From Vibrio algicola (GTDB lineage Bacteria > Pseudomonadota > Gammaproteobacteria > Enterobacterales > Vibrionaceae), in NCBI RefSeq assembly GCF_009601765.2, contig NZ_CP045699.1, positions 1,550,001-1,614,000 of the forward strand: a DNA stretch of 64,000 nt, read 5' to 3'. The notes beneath the pieces are model-generated. The model saw only the letters and a program-made list of their open reading frames with translations, ran no database searches and was not told the origin of the DNA. The position numbers were made by a program, and so were the translations under genes. This document shows, piece by piece, positions 39,382-49,445 of this stretch (positions are counted from its first letter, which is position 1; every line of letters starts with the position of its first letter).

Positions 39382-40350
39382 CTATTTTTTGAATACCTTA
39401 GCGCGATCAACAATCGTGGTTGGGATAGTGACACCCAATTTTTTAGCTGCCGCTGGGTTAATAATAAGCTCTGATGCTTTGGCAACATGCACCGGTAACT
39501 CATTGGGTTTCTTGCCTTCCAAAATCGATACCACATAGTCAGAGGTTTGTATCCCGATTTGATAGTAATCTGCGCCTAAACCAATCACCGCACCACGGTC
39601 AACATAAGTAACAGAGGCTGCTAATACCGGTTTTTTGGCTTGGTTTGCTGCGGCAATCATGCCATCAATCGCACTGGCAACGGTATTATCAATCATGGCG
39701 TAGATTACATCAGACTTTGCCACGATCGCTTGAGTTGCCGATTGTACATCCGCACTCTTTAGCGCAGTACTCTCTACAATCTCAATGCCACGAGTCGCCG
39801 CTTCTTTTTTCAGTACTGTCATTAACGCCACTGAATTGGCTTCGCCTGGGTTATACACTACCCCAATGGTTTTTAGGGTTGGGATAAGCTCTTTGGCTAA
39901 ATCAAGATGCTGAGCAATCGGTGACATATCCGACAGACCAGTAACATTGCCAGAAGGGTTATCTAACGACTTGACCAACTTTGCTTCAACTGGGTCGGTA
40001 ACCGCGGTAAAGACAATCGGAATATTCTTGGTGGTTGCTGCCAATGCTTGTGCGGAAGGCGTGGCAATACCCACTAACACATCAGGTTCATTCCCAACAA
40101 ACTGACGGGCAATCTGTGAGGCTATGGCAGGATTTCCTTGCGCAGTGCGATATTCTAGTTCAAGATTTTTACCTTGCTCGTAACCGTGCGATTTTAATCC
40201 ATCGATCAAACCGTTACGAGTGGCATCCAGCGCAGGGTGTTCAACAATTTGTGATACATCCACTTTCACTGTTTTTGCTAATACACCTGTCGATGACAAT
40301 AATGCCGCCCCAGCTAATGCCGCTGTTGCAATAATGTTTTTTGCTTTCAT
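39382..40350 (-). CDS. ABC importer substrate-binding protein (ABC_sub_bind/TrpX-like)
   Basis: 322 residues from ATG 40350, with AGGAG five bases upstream. Signal peptide ending around STGVLA before KTVKVDVSQIVEHPALDATR; then two periplasmic-binding lobes of the PF04392 family (IVEHPALDATRNG, GNPAIASQIARQF, VGIATPSAQALAATT, VFTAVTDPVEAKLV). Streptococcal relatives (TrpX) bind tryptophan or other aromatic compounds. It is the first gene of a three-gene importer operon; a 32-bp palindrome lies 44 bp upstream. Substrate not proven. Confidence 0.9.
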   Translation of the reverse strand: MKAKNIIATAALAGAALLSSTGVLAKTVKVDVSQIVEHPALDATRNGLIDGLKSHGYEQGKNLELEYRTAQGNPAIASQIARQFVGNEPDVLVGIATPSAQALAATTKNIPIVFTAVTDPVEAKLVKSLDNPSGNVTGLSDMSPIAQHLDLAKELIPTLKTIGVVYNPGEANSVALMTVLKKEAATRGIEIVESTALKSADVQSATQAIVAKSDVIYAMIDNTVASAIDGMIAAANQAKKPVLAASVTYVDRGAVIGLGADYYQIGIQTSDYVVSILEGKKPNELPVHVAKASELIINPAAAKKLGVTIPTTIVDRAKVFKK

Positions 40351-40393
40351 CTTAACTCCTTGATCCAGCAATTTGTGTTGTAGCTCTGTTATC

Positions 40394-40425
40394 ATTAATC
40401 ACTACCATTAATGGTAGTGATTAAT
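40394..40425. promoter_or_regulatory. Perfect 32-bp palindrome, candidate operator of the ABC importer operon
   Basis: ATTAATCACTACCATT is followed directly by its exact reverse complement, with no loop. It is centred 60 bp before the ATG of the binding-protein gene and has no T-run, so it is more like a binding site than a terminator. It does not match the CRP, TrpR or TyrR consensus that I know. Confidence 0.5.
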
Positions 40426-40584
40426 ACATTATTATCAGCTAATAACAAAAAAAGGAAGTCTTTGAGTTCACATTACCGTAACAATAAAGCCCCAAGCACT
40501 AATTCATAAGAGAACTAGGTCATTGAGGCTTTGATTAGCAAAAAATACTGGGGTGTTAGATATGGGGTTGCTAGGCGATTGCGA

Positions 40585-41034
40585 TTAAAACCAACGTTCT
40601 AATGTCGCTTCATCCAGTTGTTTAAAAGCACGCTTTAACATGCTAGCTAATTCTTTATAGCGCGGTTGAGGCTTGATCGGTTCTTGCGCGATCCCGGACT
40701 CGGCGACTTTTTGATACAACTCGCGATACCAGTTGGCTAAACTTGGTGGTAATTGTGTGTTGGAACGTGTTCCTAGCCACCAAATCCCTTGTAAAGGTAA
40801 ACTAATAGCAAACAATGCGATCACAATCGCTTGCGGCATCGCGGCTTGGTTATTAAACGTCATTTGTAGCAAAATACTTATCGCCGCCACTGCCGGCATC
40901 ACTTTAATGCCAAAACGAGTTGCTTTGATCATACGTTGTTCTGGAAACATAGGCGCCAATTCTTTGCGAACTGGCCAGTGATCCATATAATGTTGACCCT
41001 CTTTAAATCGATGTATAAAGCTTACTCGACTCAT
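40585..41034 (-). CDS. yfbV: YfbV (UPF0208) inner-membrane protein
   Basis: 149 residues. Two membrane segments (about 45-62 and 68-86) and a cytoplasmic tail with [13 protein letters not shown]. In E. coli the protein is linked to chromosome organisation (limits MatP spreading over the Ter domain). Divergent from ackA, the arrangement conserved in enterics and vibrios. Confidence 0.93.
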   Translation of the reverse strand: MSRVSFIHRFKEGQHYMDHWPVRKELAPMFPEQRMIKATRFGIKVMPAVAAISILLQMTFNNQAAMPQAIVIALFAISLPLQGIWWLGTRSNTQLPPSLANWYRELYQKVAESGIAQEPIKPQPRYKELASMLKRAFKQLDEATLERWF

Positions 41035-41383
41035 GCCAACCTTCCTTTTGCTAAAAAAATTTTATAACAATTAAAAAATAACTGTAAAAAATTGATTAAA
41101 GTTAATATTGATACAACTTTTTTTTGTTATCTTACGCTATAATCGTTATCCTTTACGCGATTACAACCTTACATTGCATTTTTTTGCAGTGGTTATGGTG
41201 ATGTAAATCGCATAAATCGTTTTTAGTACTAACGCATTTCTTACCACAATCCGTTGTTATGGCGGTTGTTATCGTAATGCGTTACCTATTTAAGAATAAT
41301 ACGACTATCCTTGGTTGTCGTCTATTTTTGAATTGTTTTATTTCATTACAGTTAATTTTCTGAACGAATACAGGTATTCACTC
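41035..41383. promoter_or_regulatory. yfbV-ackA divergent control region
   Basis: 349 bp without genes. A perfect TATAAT (41138-41143) on the plus strand sits after an AT-rich UP-like stretch, giving an ackA leader of about 235 nt. TTGATTAAAGTTAA (41092-41105) is a loose match to an FNR/ArcA type site, plausible because acetate genes are often oxygen-controlled. The end of the leader has AGG before the ackA ATG. Confidence 0.4.
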
Positions 41384-42580
41384 ATGTCAAAGCTAGTCCT
41401 AGTTTTAAACTGCGGTAGTTCTTCACTTAAATTTGCAATCGTTGATGCGGAGTCTGGCGATGAACTTCTTACCGGCCTTTCTGAATGTTTAGGCCTTCCA
41501 GAAGCTCGTATTAAATGGAAGCTCGATGGAAAGCATGAAGCTCAACTAGGTAATGGTGCTGCGCACGCTGAAGCACTTAAATTTATCGTAGATACTATCC
41601 TAGCTTCTAAGCCTGAATTAGGCGAAGGCGTGGCGGCAATTGGTCACCGCGTTGTACATGGTGGTGAAAAATTCACATCATCTGTTCTTATTACTGATGC
41701 TGTTGTGCAAGAAATTAAAGATGTTACTACTCTTGCTCCTCTTCATAACCCAGCAGCGATTGCAGGTATTGAAGCGGCTAAACTTGCATTCCCTAATCTT
41801 AAGAATGTAGCTGTATTTGATACTGCATTCCACCAAACAATGCCGGAAGAAGCGTTCTTGTACGCGATTCCATACAACCTATACACAGAGAACAGCATCC
41901 GTCGTTACGGTATGCACGGTACTTCTCACCTATTTATTACCCGTGAAGTTGCAAACATCATGGATAAGCCAGTTGATCAAGTTAACATCATTAACTGTCA
42001 CCTCGGTAACGGCGCATCGGTTTGTGCTATCAAAAATGGTCAATCTGTTGATACTTCAATGGGCTTAACGCCGCTTGAAGGTTTGGTAATGGGTACACGT
42101 TGTGGTGACCTTGATCCTGCGATCATCTTCCACATGCACGATGCACTAGGTTACTCTGTTGAAAAAATCAACACTATCCTAACCAAAGAGTCAGGCCTAC
42201 AAGGTCTAACTCAAGTGACTTCGGATTGTCGTTTTGTTGAAGACAACTACCAAGATAAGCCAGAAGCAAAACGTGCGATGGATGTTTTCTGTCACCGTCT
42301 AGCAAAATACATTGCCGGTTACACTGCGACTTTAGATGGTCGTCTTGACGCTATCGTATTTACAGGTGGCATCGGTGAAAACTCTGGTCCAATCCGTGAG
42401 CAAGTCCTTAACCGTCTTGGCATCTTTGGTATCAAACTAGATAACGACAAAAACCTTGCTGCTCGTTTCGGCGGTGAAGGTGTTATCACAGCAGATGACA
42501 GCAGCATTCCAGCAATGGTTATCTCAACCAATGAAGAATTGGTTATTGCAGAAGATACTGCTCGCCTAACTGGCCTATAA
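41384..42580 (+). CDS. ackA: Acetate kinase
   Basis: 398 residues from ATG 41384. Turns acetyl phosphate and ADP into acetate and ATP. ASKHA-fold signatures: [13 protein letters not shown] (about 6-18), [29 protein letters not shown], and [11 protein letters not shown] near the end. The MSKLVLVLN start is the family start, so the longer frame from 41315 is rejected. Partner pta follows. Confidence 0.97.
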   Translation: MSKLVLVLNCGSSSLKFAIVDAESGDELLTGLSECLGLPEARIKWKLDGKHEAQLGNGAAHAEALKFIVDTILASKPELGEGVAAIGHRVVHGGEKFTSSVLITDAVVQEIKDVTTLAPLHNPAAIAGIEAAKLAFPNLKNVAVFDTAFHQTMPEEAFLYAIPYNLYTENSIRRYGMHGTSHLFITREVANIMDKPVDQVNIINCHLGNGASVCAIKNGQSVDTSMGLTPLEGLVMGTRCGDLDPAIIFHMHDALGYSVEKINTILTKESGLQGLTQVTSDCRFVEDNYQDKPEAKRAMDVFCHRLAKYIAGYTATLDGRLDAIVFTGGIGENSGPIREQVLNRLGIFGIKLDNDKNLAARFGGEGVITADDSSIPAMVISTNEELVIAEDTARLTGL

Positions 42581-42585
42581 AATCT

Positions 42586-42617
42586 AACAGGCTAACTTCG
42601 GTTAGCCTGTTTTCTTT
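42586..42617 (+). terminator. ackA terminator or attenuator
   Basis: An 11-bp perfect stem AACAGGCTAAC / GTTAGCCTGTT with a TTCG tetraloop, then TTCTTT. It stands between ackA and pta and would reduce pta relative to ackA. Confidence 0.75.
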
Positions 42618-42629
42618 CTGGTTAATGAA

Positions 42630-42692
42630 TCCCTCATTGCCATTTTACATATACCCTCAAAACTTGAAGTCACCACTTCAATCAATGAGGGA
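42630..42692 (+). promoter_or_regulatory. Structured leader before pta
   Basis: TCCCTCATTG (42630-42639) pairs with CAATGAGGGA (42683-42692), and inside the loop TTGAAGT (42664-42670) pairs with ACTTCAA (42675-42681). The fold ends a few bases before the pta ribosome binding site GAGGAA. Confidence 0.45.
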
Positions 42693-42713
42693 ATAGTTAG
42701 AGGAATATTTTTC

Positions 42714-44855
42714 ATGTCTCGTACTATAATGCTTGTTCCTGTTAGCGCTGGTGTTGGTCTTACTAGTGTTAGTTTGGGTGTCCTACGCGCGATGGAGCGT
42801 AAGGGTGTTAATGTTTCTTTCTTCAAACCAATCGCTCAGCCTCGTGGCGGCAAAGATGTGCCAGATCTAACCTCTAGCATCATCGCAGCAAGCAGTGATA
42901 TGAAGATTGCCGAATCAACACCAATGTCTGAAGCAGGCGCGTTCATTAGTAACGAAAAAATGGACGAATTGCTTGAGCAAATCGTGGCCCGTTACAATGC
43001 TGTTAGCACTAGCTCTGAAGTCGTGCTAATTGAAGGTTTAGTCCCAACACGTAAGCACCCATTTGCCAACCAAGTGAATGCTGAAATCGCCAAAACACTT
43101 GGCGCAGAAATCGTGTTTGTTGCGACACCTGCTAACAACAACCCAGCGCAACTTAAAGAGCGTATTGAGGTTGCTTGTTCTAACTTTGGTGGCACTAAAA
43201 ACAAGAGCATTTCTGGCGTTATCATCAACAAGCTAAATGCACCTGTGGATGAAGCTGGCCGTACTCGTCCTGACCTGTCTGACATCTTTGATGAAACTAT
43301 CGCACAAGCGAATATCGAAGTAATGCAGATCTTCAACTCTAGCCCAATCCGTGTATTAGGTTGCGTGCCTTGGAATGTTGAACTGATCGCCACTCGTGCT
43401 ATCGATATGGCCAAGCACTTAAATGCGGACATCATTAATGCAGGTGAAATCAATACTCGCCGTATTAAGAGCATTACTTTCTGTGCACGTTCTCTGCCAA
43501 ACATGATTGAACATTTCAAGCCAGGTTCACTATTAGTGACTTCTGCTGACCGTCCAGACGTGATCGTTGCTGCGGCACTTGCTTCTATGAACGGTGTTGA
43601 AATTGGTGCGATCTTGCTAACCGGTGGTTACGATATCCCTGAGAAAATTATTGATCTATGTAAGCCTGCATTTGAATCAGGTCTGCCGATCTTTAAAGCT
43701 CAAGGTAACACTTGGCAGACTTCGCTAAACCTACAAAGCTTTAACCTTGAAGTACCACAAGACGATAAAGAACGTATTGAATACATCAACGATCACGTGG
43801 CAAGCCACATCGATGGTCCTTGGATTGATTCTTTATCTGAAGGCACTGAAGGCATTCGTCGTCTAAGCCCACCAGCATTCCGTTACCAGTTAACTGAATT
43901 TGCTCGTCGTGCTGGCAAACGTATTGTGCTTCCAGAAGGTGATGAGCCACGTACAGTTAAAGCGGCAGCTATCTGTGCTGAACGCGGTATCGCAACTTGT
44001 GTACTACTTGGTAACCCTGACGAAATTCGTCGTGTTGCACAACAGCAAGGTGTTGAGCTTGGTGCTGGCGTTGAGATCATCGATTCTGCTAACGTTCGTG
44101 AAAACTACGTGGCACGCTTAGTTGAACTACGTGGTGCGAAAGGCATGACTGAAGTTGTGGCACGCGAGAAACTAGAAGATTCTGTATTCTTAGGCACTAT
44201 GATGCTTGAAGCGGGCGAAGTTGACGGTTTGGTTTCTGGCGCGGTTCACACCACGGCAAATACTATCGTTCCTCCGTTCCAAATCATCAAAACTGCGCCA
44301 GATGCTTCTATCGTATCGTCAATCTTCTTCATGTTACTGCCTGATCAAGTATTGGTTTACGGTGACTGTGCAATCAACCCAGATCCAAACGCTGAGCAAT
44401 TGGCTGAAATCGCAATTCAATCTGCCGATTCTGCCAAAGCATTCGGTATTGACCCTCGCGTTGCGATGATCTCATACTCTACCGGTACTTCAGGTAAAGG
44501 CGCAGACGTTGATAAAGTACGCGAAGCAACTCGTATTGCTCAAGAGAAACGTCCTGACTTAGTTATCGACGGTCCTCTGCAGTACGATGCTGCTATCATG
44601 GAGAACGTTGCGGCTTCTAAAGCGCCTAACTCTCCTGTAGCCGGTAAAGCGACTGTATTTGTATTCCCAGACCTAAACACGGGTAACACAACTTACAAAG
44701 CTGTACAGCGCTCTGCAGACCTAGTATCAATCGGTCCAATGCTACAAGGCATGCGCAAGCCTGTGAACGATTTGTCCCGCGGCGCATTGGTTGACGATAT
44801 CGTCTACACTGTTGCTCTAACCGCTATTCAAGCCGGTCAACAAGACGCTAAATAA
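42714..44855 (+). CDS. pta: Phosphate acetyltransferase (long form)
   Basis: 713 residues, the long gammaproteobacterial form. Transfers acetyl between CoA and phosphate. N-terminal P-loop-like BioD/CobQ domain (about 1-220), a DRTGG domain (about 220-335) and the catalytic PTA_PTB domain (about 385-713) with [33 protein letters not shown] and YSTGTSGKG. Start ATG with GAGGAA upstream. Confidence 0.97.
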   Translation: MSRTIMLVPVSAGVGLTSVSLGVLRAMERKGVNVSFFKPIAQPRGGKDVPDLTSSIIAASSDMKIAESTPMSEAGAFISNEKMDELLEQIVARYNAVSTSSEVVLIEGLVPTRKHPFANQVNAEIAKTLGAEIVFVATPANNNPAQLKERIEVACSNFGGTKNKSISGVIINKLNAPVDEAGRTRPDLSDIFDETIAQANIEVMQIFNSSPIRVLGCVPWNVELIATRAIDMAKHLNADIINAGEINTRRIKSITFCARSLPNMIEHFKPGSLLVTSADRPDVIVAAALASMNGVEIGAILLTGGYDIPEKIIDLCKPAFESGLPIFKAQGNTWQTSLNLQSFNLEVPQDDKERIEYINDHVASHIDGPWIDSLSEGTEGIRRLSPPAFRYQLTEFARRAGKRIVLPEGDEPRTVKAAAICAERGIATCVLLGNPDEIRRVAQQQGVELGAGVEIIDSANVRENYVARLVELRGAKGMTEVVAREKLEDSVFLGTMMLEAGEVDGLVSGAVHTTANTIVPPFQIIKTAPDASIVSSIFFMLLPDQVLVYGDCAINPDPNAEQLAEIAIQSADSAKAFGIDPRVAMISYSTGTSGKGADVDKVREATRIAQEKRPDLVIDGPLQYDAAIMENVAASKAPNSPVAGKATVFVFPDLNTGNTTYKAVQRSADLVSIGPMLQGMRKPVNDLSRGALVDDIVYTVALTAIQAGQQDAK

Positions 44856-44888
44856 TCTTTTATTAGATTGTTAAGCTCGCAAAAAATA

Positions 44889-44927
44889 AAACCCCAGCAA
44901 TGATTAAATTGCTGGGGTTTCTTTTTA
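44889..44927. terminator. Bidirectional terminator after pta
   Basis: A 13-bp perfect stem AAACCCCAGCAAT / ATTGCTGGGGTTT, 6-nt loop, then CTTTTT. It also stands downstream of the convergent Tim44-like gene, with A-rich sequence on that side. Confidence 0.85.
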
Positions 44928-44987
44928 TTACGTAAGCTTGTTTTATTACCTAAGCTCGTGGTTAAAGCCGAGCTACGGTTATTAAGG

Positions 44988-45866
44988 TTATGAGTTAGTT
45001 TGAATACCAACAATCAACCAAGGTGCATTTTGCGCGGTTAAATCACGTTCTAAATGCCATACCTCATCAATATCTTGCTCTACGTTTTCCACAGTATCAC
45101 GGTAACGACCGCTAAACTGCAAGCTTAACTGTGCTTTTGAGGCATCATATTCACCGCGAACAATTTCAGTATCAACAAACATAACATCAGTATGTTGCTC
45201 ACCTTCAAGCTCGGCACGTTCCGCTTTTAATTGCTCAAACAAACTTGGGGAAACATATTCTTCAATCGTTTCTAGTTGATTAAAATTCCATGCGCCTTGC
45301 AGCGTGCGGTAATGTTCACGCGAACCTTCCACAAATGCCACCCGATCAAATCCTGGTGGGAAGTTATGCGGAACATCCGATTGCCCTGTCGCCCCAAAAC
45401 CACCGCCATTTTGAGTTTGTTCAAAATTTTGTACGTTAGGTTGTTCGAACTGTTGACGATTCATTGCGCCAGAAGAGTATGCAGCTTGAGGACCTCGATT
45501 GATGGTTGTTTTTTTTGCCCCCATCATGCCGCGTAAAAACTTAAATGCCACAAAAGCGATACCCGCAATGATCAGAATATCGAAAAATTGAATACCTTCA
45601 AAACCACCGCCCATAAACAAAGACGCTAATAAGCCCCCCGCCAATAAACCACCAAGCATTCCACCCATCATGCCACGGCGTGGTGAATTGGTTGCGCCTG
45701 GTTTATTTAGGTTATTAGTGTTTTGCATATTCTGTTTTGGCGCTGGTGCTGTCTTAAAGCTTTTACCGAATGATTTACCACCACCAAAGCGCTTCGCTTC
45801 AGCTGTTGGTACTGACATCATCGTTACCGTCACCAATGCAACCATCATGACAAGAAAACGTTTCAT
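44988..45866 (-). CDS. Tim44-like domain membrane protein
   Basis: 292 residues. A signal-like N-terminus (LVMMVALVTVTMMSVPTAEA), a Gly/Ser/Pro/Asn-rich stretch, two hydrophobic glycine-rich segments (MMGGMLGGLLAGGLLASLFMGG and ILIIAGIAFVAFKFL), a linker, and a C-terminal Tim44-like domain (about 160-292, with HYRTLQGAWNF and LERDL). Function in bacteria is unclear; in mitochondria Tim44 works in protein import. Convergent with pta. Confidence 0.87.
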   Translation of the reverse strand: MKRFLVMMVALVTVTMMSVPTAEAKRFGGGKSFGKSFKTAPAPKQNMQNTNNLNKPGATNSPRRGMMGGMLGGLLAGGLLASLFMGGGFEGIQFFDILIIAGIAFVAFKFLRGMMGAKKTTINRGPQAAYSSGAMNRQQFEQPNVQNFEQTQNGGGFGATGQSDVPHNFPPGFDRVAFVEGSREHYRTLQGAWNFNQLETIEEYVSPSLFEQLKAERAELEGEQHTDVMFVDTEIVRGEYDASKAQLSLQFSGRYRDTVENVEQDIDEVWHLERDLTAQNAPWLIVGIQTNS

Positions 45867-46045
45867 ATTATTCCTTTCTTATTAAATTGAAGAATCTGTA
45901 TGCATCATAGCTGCTATCTAAGAAGAATCTACTTATGCTATGTTTCAGAATATTGCAGTACCCGCATCAAATAATGCTATAACGCCTTGACGTTACACTG
46001 ACATTCTCCGTATTATTCACCTATATTAATTACCTACGGTTTCCT

Positions 46046-46657
46046 ATGGCAAGAAGAAATGACCACACGCGTGAAGAGTTATTCGCGCTTACATTAGATA
46101 AGGTGCGCGAATTTTTAGAAACACGCCCTTACCATTCATTAAGTTTACGTAAAATTGCCACTATGATTGGCTATGTACCCAGCACTTTAATCAATGTTTT
46201 TGGTAGTTATAATCTACTGCTGCTCGAGGTGGTTGGACAAACCTTGGATGAGCTATATCAAGAGTATGAAATAATTCAAAAACAAGAATTATCACCACTT
46301 GATACTTTAGAAGCTTTCTCTATTTGTTATTTTGAATTTGCGACGCGTCAACCCCATCGTTGGCAGTTAGTGTTCGAGCATAATATGCATGGTGATGAAT
46401 TACCCAAACACGCCGCTGAAAGAATATTTCGCGTTATCCAAATGCTTGAAACTCAAATCAGGTTAATAGATCCTGAACAATCCGAGCAAAAAGTAGTCAC
46501 CATCAGCCGAATCATTTGGGGTTCTGTGCATGGTATTACTGAGCTTAGTATTGGTGATCAGTTTTACACTAACTCTGAGTTAGAAGGCAAAGCACTGATC
46601 CATAACTTCTTTGATAATTATTTCTCTGGTTTAAAAGCTTCTGATTTAAAACAATAG
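46046..46657 (+). CDS. TetR-family transcription regulator
   Basis: 203 residues. N-terminal helix-turn-helix (about 8-55: VREFLETRPYHSLSLRKIATMIGYVPSTLINVFGS), then a ligand-binding helical domain with YFEFATRQPHRWQLVFEHNM and IIWGSVHGITELS, matching the TetR C-terminal domain WHG type. 92 bp upstream of an MFS transporter gene in the same direction; it probably controls that gene. Confidence 0.9.
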   Translation: MARRNDHTREELFALTLDKVREFLETRPYHSLSLRKIATMIGYVPSTLINVFGSYNLLLLEVVGQTLDELYQEYEIIQKQELSPLDTLEAFSICYFEFATRQPHRWQLVFEHNMHGDELPKHAAERIFRVIQMLETQIRLIDPEQSEQKVVTISRIIWGSVHGITELSIGDQFYTNSELEGKALIHNFFDNYFSGLKASDLKQ

Positions 46658-46749
46658 TCATGTGAGAAAATCGCAGCTCTGATGTGAGTCACACCAATCG
46701 AGATACAGCAACAACATGCTTGATTTATCTTATTTAAGGCAGACAATTT

Positions 46750-48036
46750 ATGTCATCTTCTTTATTGAAAAAACGTCGATTTCTGCCTTATTTCATCACT
46801 CAATTCCTCGGTGCTTTCAATGATAATATTTTCAAAAATACACTGTTATTATTGGTGGCATTCGCCGCAGTAGACACCCTCCCCGTATCCTCCGATATTT
46901 TTATTAATTTGGCTGCTGGCCTTTTTATTCTGCCGTTTTTTCTCTTTTCTGCCACTGCTGGTGTCTTGGCTGATAACTATGAAAAGTCGAAACTTATACG
47001 CATAATAAAAATGGCAGAAGTCATCATTATGTTGCTAGCCGCAATTGGGTTTTTATTTCATAGCTACCTCTCCTTGCTAATCCTGTTGTTCTTGATGGGG
47101 ACCCAATCAGCCTTTTTTGGCCCCGTTAAATATGCGTTATTACCGCAACATCTTAAAGCAGGTGAATTAGTCTCTGGCAACGCATTGGTTGAAACTGGCA
47201 CTTTTCTGGCCATTTTATTTGGAACTATTGGCGCGGGCTTTATTGCTGGTAGCGGTCATGCAGAAGTGATAGCAGCAGTGATGGTGATCATATTTGCTAT
47301 ATTGGGCTTTATCGCCAGCAATAAGATCCCAGCAGCACCTGCAGAAAAAAGCCACCAGCCATTTCAGTGGCAGCCAATTACACAAACTCAGCGAACATTG
47401 GCGATCGCCAAACAAAACAACCATATTTATCTCTCTATCTTAGCGATCAGCTGGTTTTGGTTTCTTGGCGCTTGCTATTTAACCCAATTTCCTAATTTTA
47501 CTAAACACTATTTATTGGGCAATCAAGCCAGTGTTTCTTTGCTACTCACTCTGTTCTCAGTCGGCATCGCGGTAGGGTCGTTATTGTGCGCTAGACTTTC
47601 CCGCCATCAAGTGAATCTGAAGTTAGTGTTACTCGGTGGTGCACTGATTTCGGTATGCAGTTTCTTACTCGGCTTTAGTACCCCAAGTGCTATCACGACA
47701 AGCATTATCACACCAAGCAGTTCTTTATGGGCTTTTATTGCTCAGCCATCCCTGTGGGGTGTGTTCATTAGTCTATTTGGTTTAGGGATCTCTGGAGGGT
47801 TATTTATTGTGCCGCTTTACACTCAAATGCAAATCTTGGCGCAGCCGAACCAACGCGCCCAAGTGATCGCCGCCAATAATATCTACAATGCCATTTTCAT
47901 GGTGGCAAGCGCGCTTATTAGTATCATCTGTTTAGCGATGCTCAATTTATCCATTCCTGATTTTTTTGAACTGTTAGCGGCATGCAACGCTGTGGTTATC
48001 TTTCTTCTTTGGTATAAAGCCGCTTCCGTGGCATAA
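46750..48036 (+). CDS. MFS transporter, LplT-like (lysophospholipid transporter family)
   Basis: 428 residues, about 12 membrane segments. It starts FLPYFITQFLGAFNDNIFKN, a typical LplT/Aas carrier-domain start, with GTQSAFFGPVKYALLPQHL and VSGNALVETGTFLAILFGT as the conserved loop. In many proteobacteria this carrier module is fused to an acyltransferase and an AMP-binding domain that remake phospholipid; here it ends after the carrier. Follows a TetR gene. Role in phospholipid flipping is inferred. Confidence 0.82.
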   Translation: MSSSLLKKRRFLPYFITQFLGAFNDNIFKNTLLLLVAFAAVDTLPVSSDIFINLAAGLFILPFFLFSATAGVLADNYEKSKLIRIIKMAEVIIMLLAAIGFLFHSYLSLLILLFLMGTQSAFFGPVKYALLPQHLKAGELVSGNALVETGTFLAILFGTIGAGFIAGSGHAEVIAAVMVIIFAILGFIASNKIPAAPAEKSHQPFQWQPITQTQRTLAIAKQNNHIYLSILAISWFWFLGACYLTQFPNFTKHYLLGNQASVSLLLTLFSVGIAVGSLLCARLSRHQVNLKLVLLGGALISVCSFLLGFSTPSAITTSIITPSSSLWAFIAQPSLWGVFISLFGLGISGGLFIVPLYTQMQILAQPNQRAQVIAANNIYNAIFMVASALISIICLAMLNLSIPDFFELLAACNAVVIFLLWYKAASVA

Positions 48037-48195
48037 AATGACAGCATAATAAACGAGTGAAGCAAAAATACTCATCTAATACCTCTTAGCGTTAAAAAAA
48101 ACCAAACAATAGGTTAATAATATTAAACCCAACTATTATTAAAAATGAGGGTATTATCACGGTCCTTTTCTGTTCTCGCTATTGTTAGGTTTGTT

Positions 48196-49128
48196 ATGAT
48201 CCATTATTTACGTCAGTACGGTGTGTTTACTTTTGCCGCATTAATGTGCTTTACCCCTTGGGTAAACTCGCCAATTGCATTAACCATTGGTTTTTTGCTG
48301 GTAAGCTTTGGCTTTGTTCCCCACACTATCCCGTTAACCAAAATCATCAAGAAGTTATTAGCGTATTCTATCGTTGGCTTAGGTTTTGGTATCAATATCC
48401 AACAAGCAGTAAGCGCCACTCAAAATGGCTTTGGCATTATTGTGACTACTATTTTTAGTACCTTGATCATTGGTACCTTATTAGCAAAACGAATGGGATT
48501 AGAAAGAGAGACTGGGCATTTAATCGCTTCAGGAACCGCGATTTGTGGCGGCAGCGCGATTGCCGCCGTAGCCCCTGCGATTAATGCTAAAGATCAACCG
48601 GTAGCAATGTCTTTAGCTGTGATCTATGTGTTAAATTCCGTGGCGTTATTTTTGTTCCCAGTGATTGGGCACGCATTAGGCTTAAGCCAGTCTCAGTTTG
48701 GAACTTGGGCAGCAATTGCGATCCACGATACCTCATCGGTGGTCGGCGCGGCGCAAGCTTATGGTGAACAATCGCTGCAAATTGCCACTACGTTAAAATT
48801 AGCACGTGCGTTATGGATTGTGCCGGTCGCTTTTATCAGTGCCTTATTATTTAAGAATGACAGTAAGAAGATCACCATTCCTTTCTTCATTTTATTCTAT
48901 ATCGGTGCGATTGTATTTAGTGACCAAGTACCACAGTTTTCTGCCGTTTATCATGCGATTTATACCTTCGCAAAACAAACATTAGTCTTGTGTTTATTCT
49001 TGATTGGCTGTGGCATTTCAATTCAAAAACTAAAAGCCACAGGCCCGAAACCTATGATTTTTGGCGTGATACTGTGGGTAGTTATTTCGGTCAGTTCCCT
49101 GACTTGGATATTGACTCATATTCAGTAA
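48196..49128 (+). CDS. YeiH/PSE family transporter (putative sulfate exporter family)
   Basis: 310 residues from ATG 48196 (AGG eight bases upstream); an ATG 51 bases earlier has no ribosome binding site. About ten membrane segments with [19 protein letters not shown] and [16 protein letters not shown], hallmarks of the UPF0324/PSE (Cons_hypoth698) family. The members are predicted to export sulfate or similar anions; evidence is thin. Ends at a small terminator. Confidence 0.87.
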   Translation: MIHYLRQYGVFTFAALMCFTPWVNSPIALTIGFLLVSFGFVPHTIPLTKIIKKLLAYSIVGLGFGINIQQAVSATQNGFGIIVTTIFSTLIIGTLLAKRMGLERETGHLIASGTAICGGSAIAAVAPAINAKDQPVAMSLAVIYVLNSVALFLFPVIGHALGLSQSQFGTWAAIAIHDTSSVVGAAQAYGEQSLQIATTLKLARALWIVPVAFISALLFKNDSKKITIPFFILFYIGAIVFSDQVPQFSAVYHAIYTFAKQTLVLCLFLIGCGISIQKLKATGPKPMIFGVILWVVISVSSLTWILTHIQ

Positions 49129-49160
49129 CACCCTATATGGCGCGATGATCACATTTAGGG

Positions 49161-49340
49161 TCAAACATGAGGCTCAATTTGGGCCTCTTTTTTATCTGCT
49201 CTGCGCCGCTTTTGATACTTAAAAGCTGAGACCACCACTAAAATAAACGCCCCTAATTCTGCAATAGCTGAGCTCAAACCTTGCGAACTTATCGAAACCG
49301 CAATCAATGCCAATACTGCAATCACTAATATTATCTTCAT
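49161..49340 (-). CDS. Small membrane protein of unknown function
   Basis: 59 residues. One or two membrane segments (IILVIAVLALIAVSI and LSSAIAELGAFILVVVSAF) followed by a basic tail (KYQKRRRADKKEAQ). AAGGA lies six bases before the second of two adjacent ATGs (49340). Convergent with the YeiH gene, whose terminator overlaps its 3' end. Related sequences are not known to me, so it could still be chance, though the hydrophobic-then-basic pattern is protein-like. Confidence 0.5.
   Translation of the reverse strand: MKIILVIAVLALIAVSISSQGLSSAIAELGAFILVVVSAFKYQKRRRADKKEAQIEPHV
49164..49192 (+). terminator. Terminator after the YeiH gene
   Basis: GAGGC pairs with GCCTC around a 9-nt loop, followed by six T. 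It lies inside the 3' end of the small minus-strand gene. Confidence 0.55.
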
Positions 49341-49445
49341 CATCAATCCTTGAATGCTTTTACTTGATGCACTTGATGATAATTATGGCTTAATCATTGC
49401 TGGGGGATAAATTCCGATTTGGACTAATACATAACTTTATCCGTA

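Noticed and set aside
42992..43519. 175-codon open frame opposite pta
   Set aside because: Antisense to a well-supported gene, with no ribosome binding site and no domain content.
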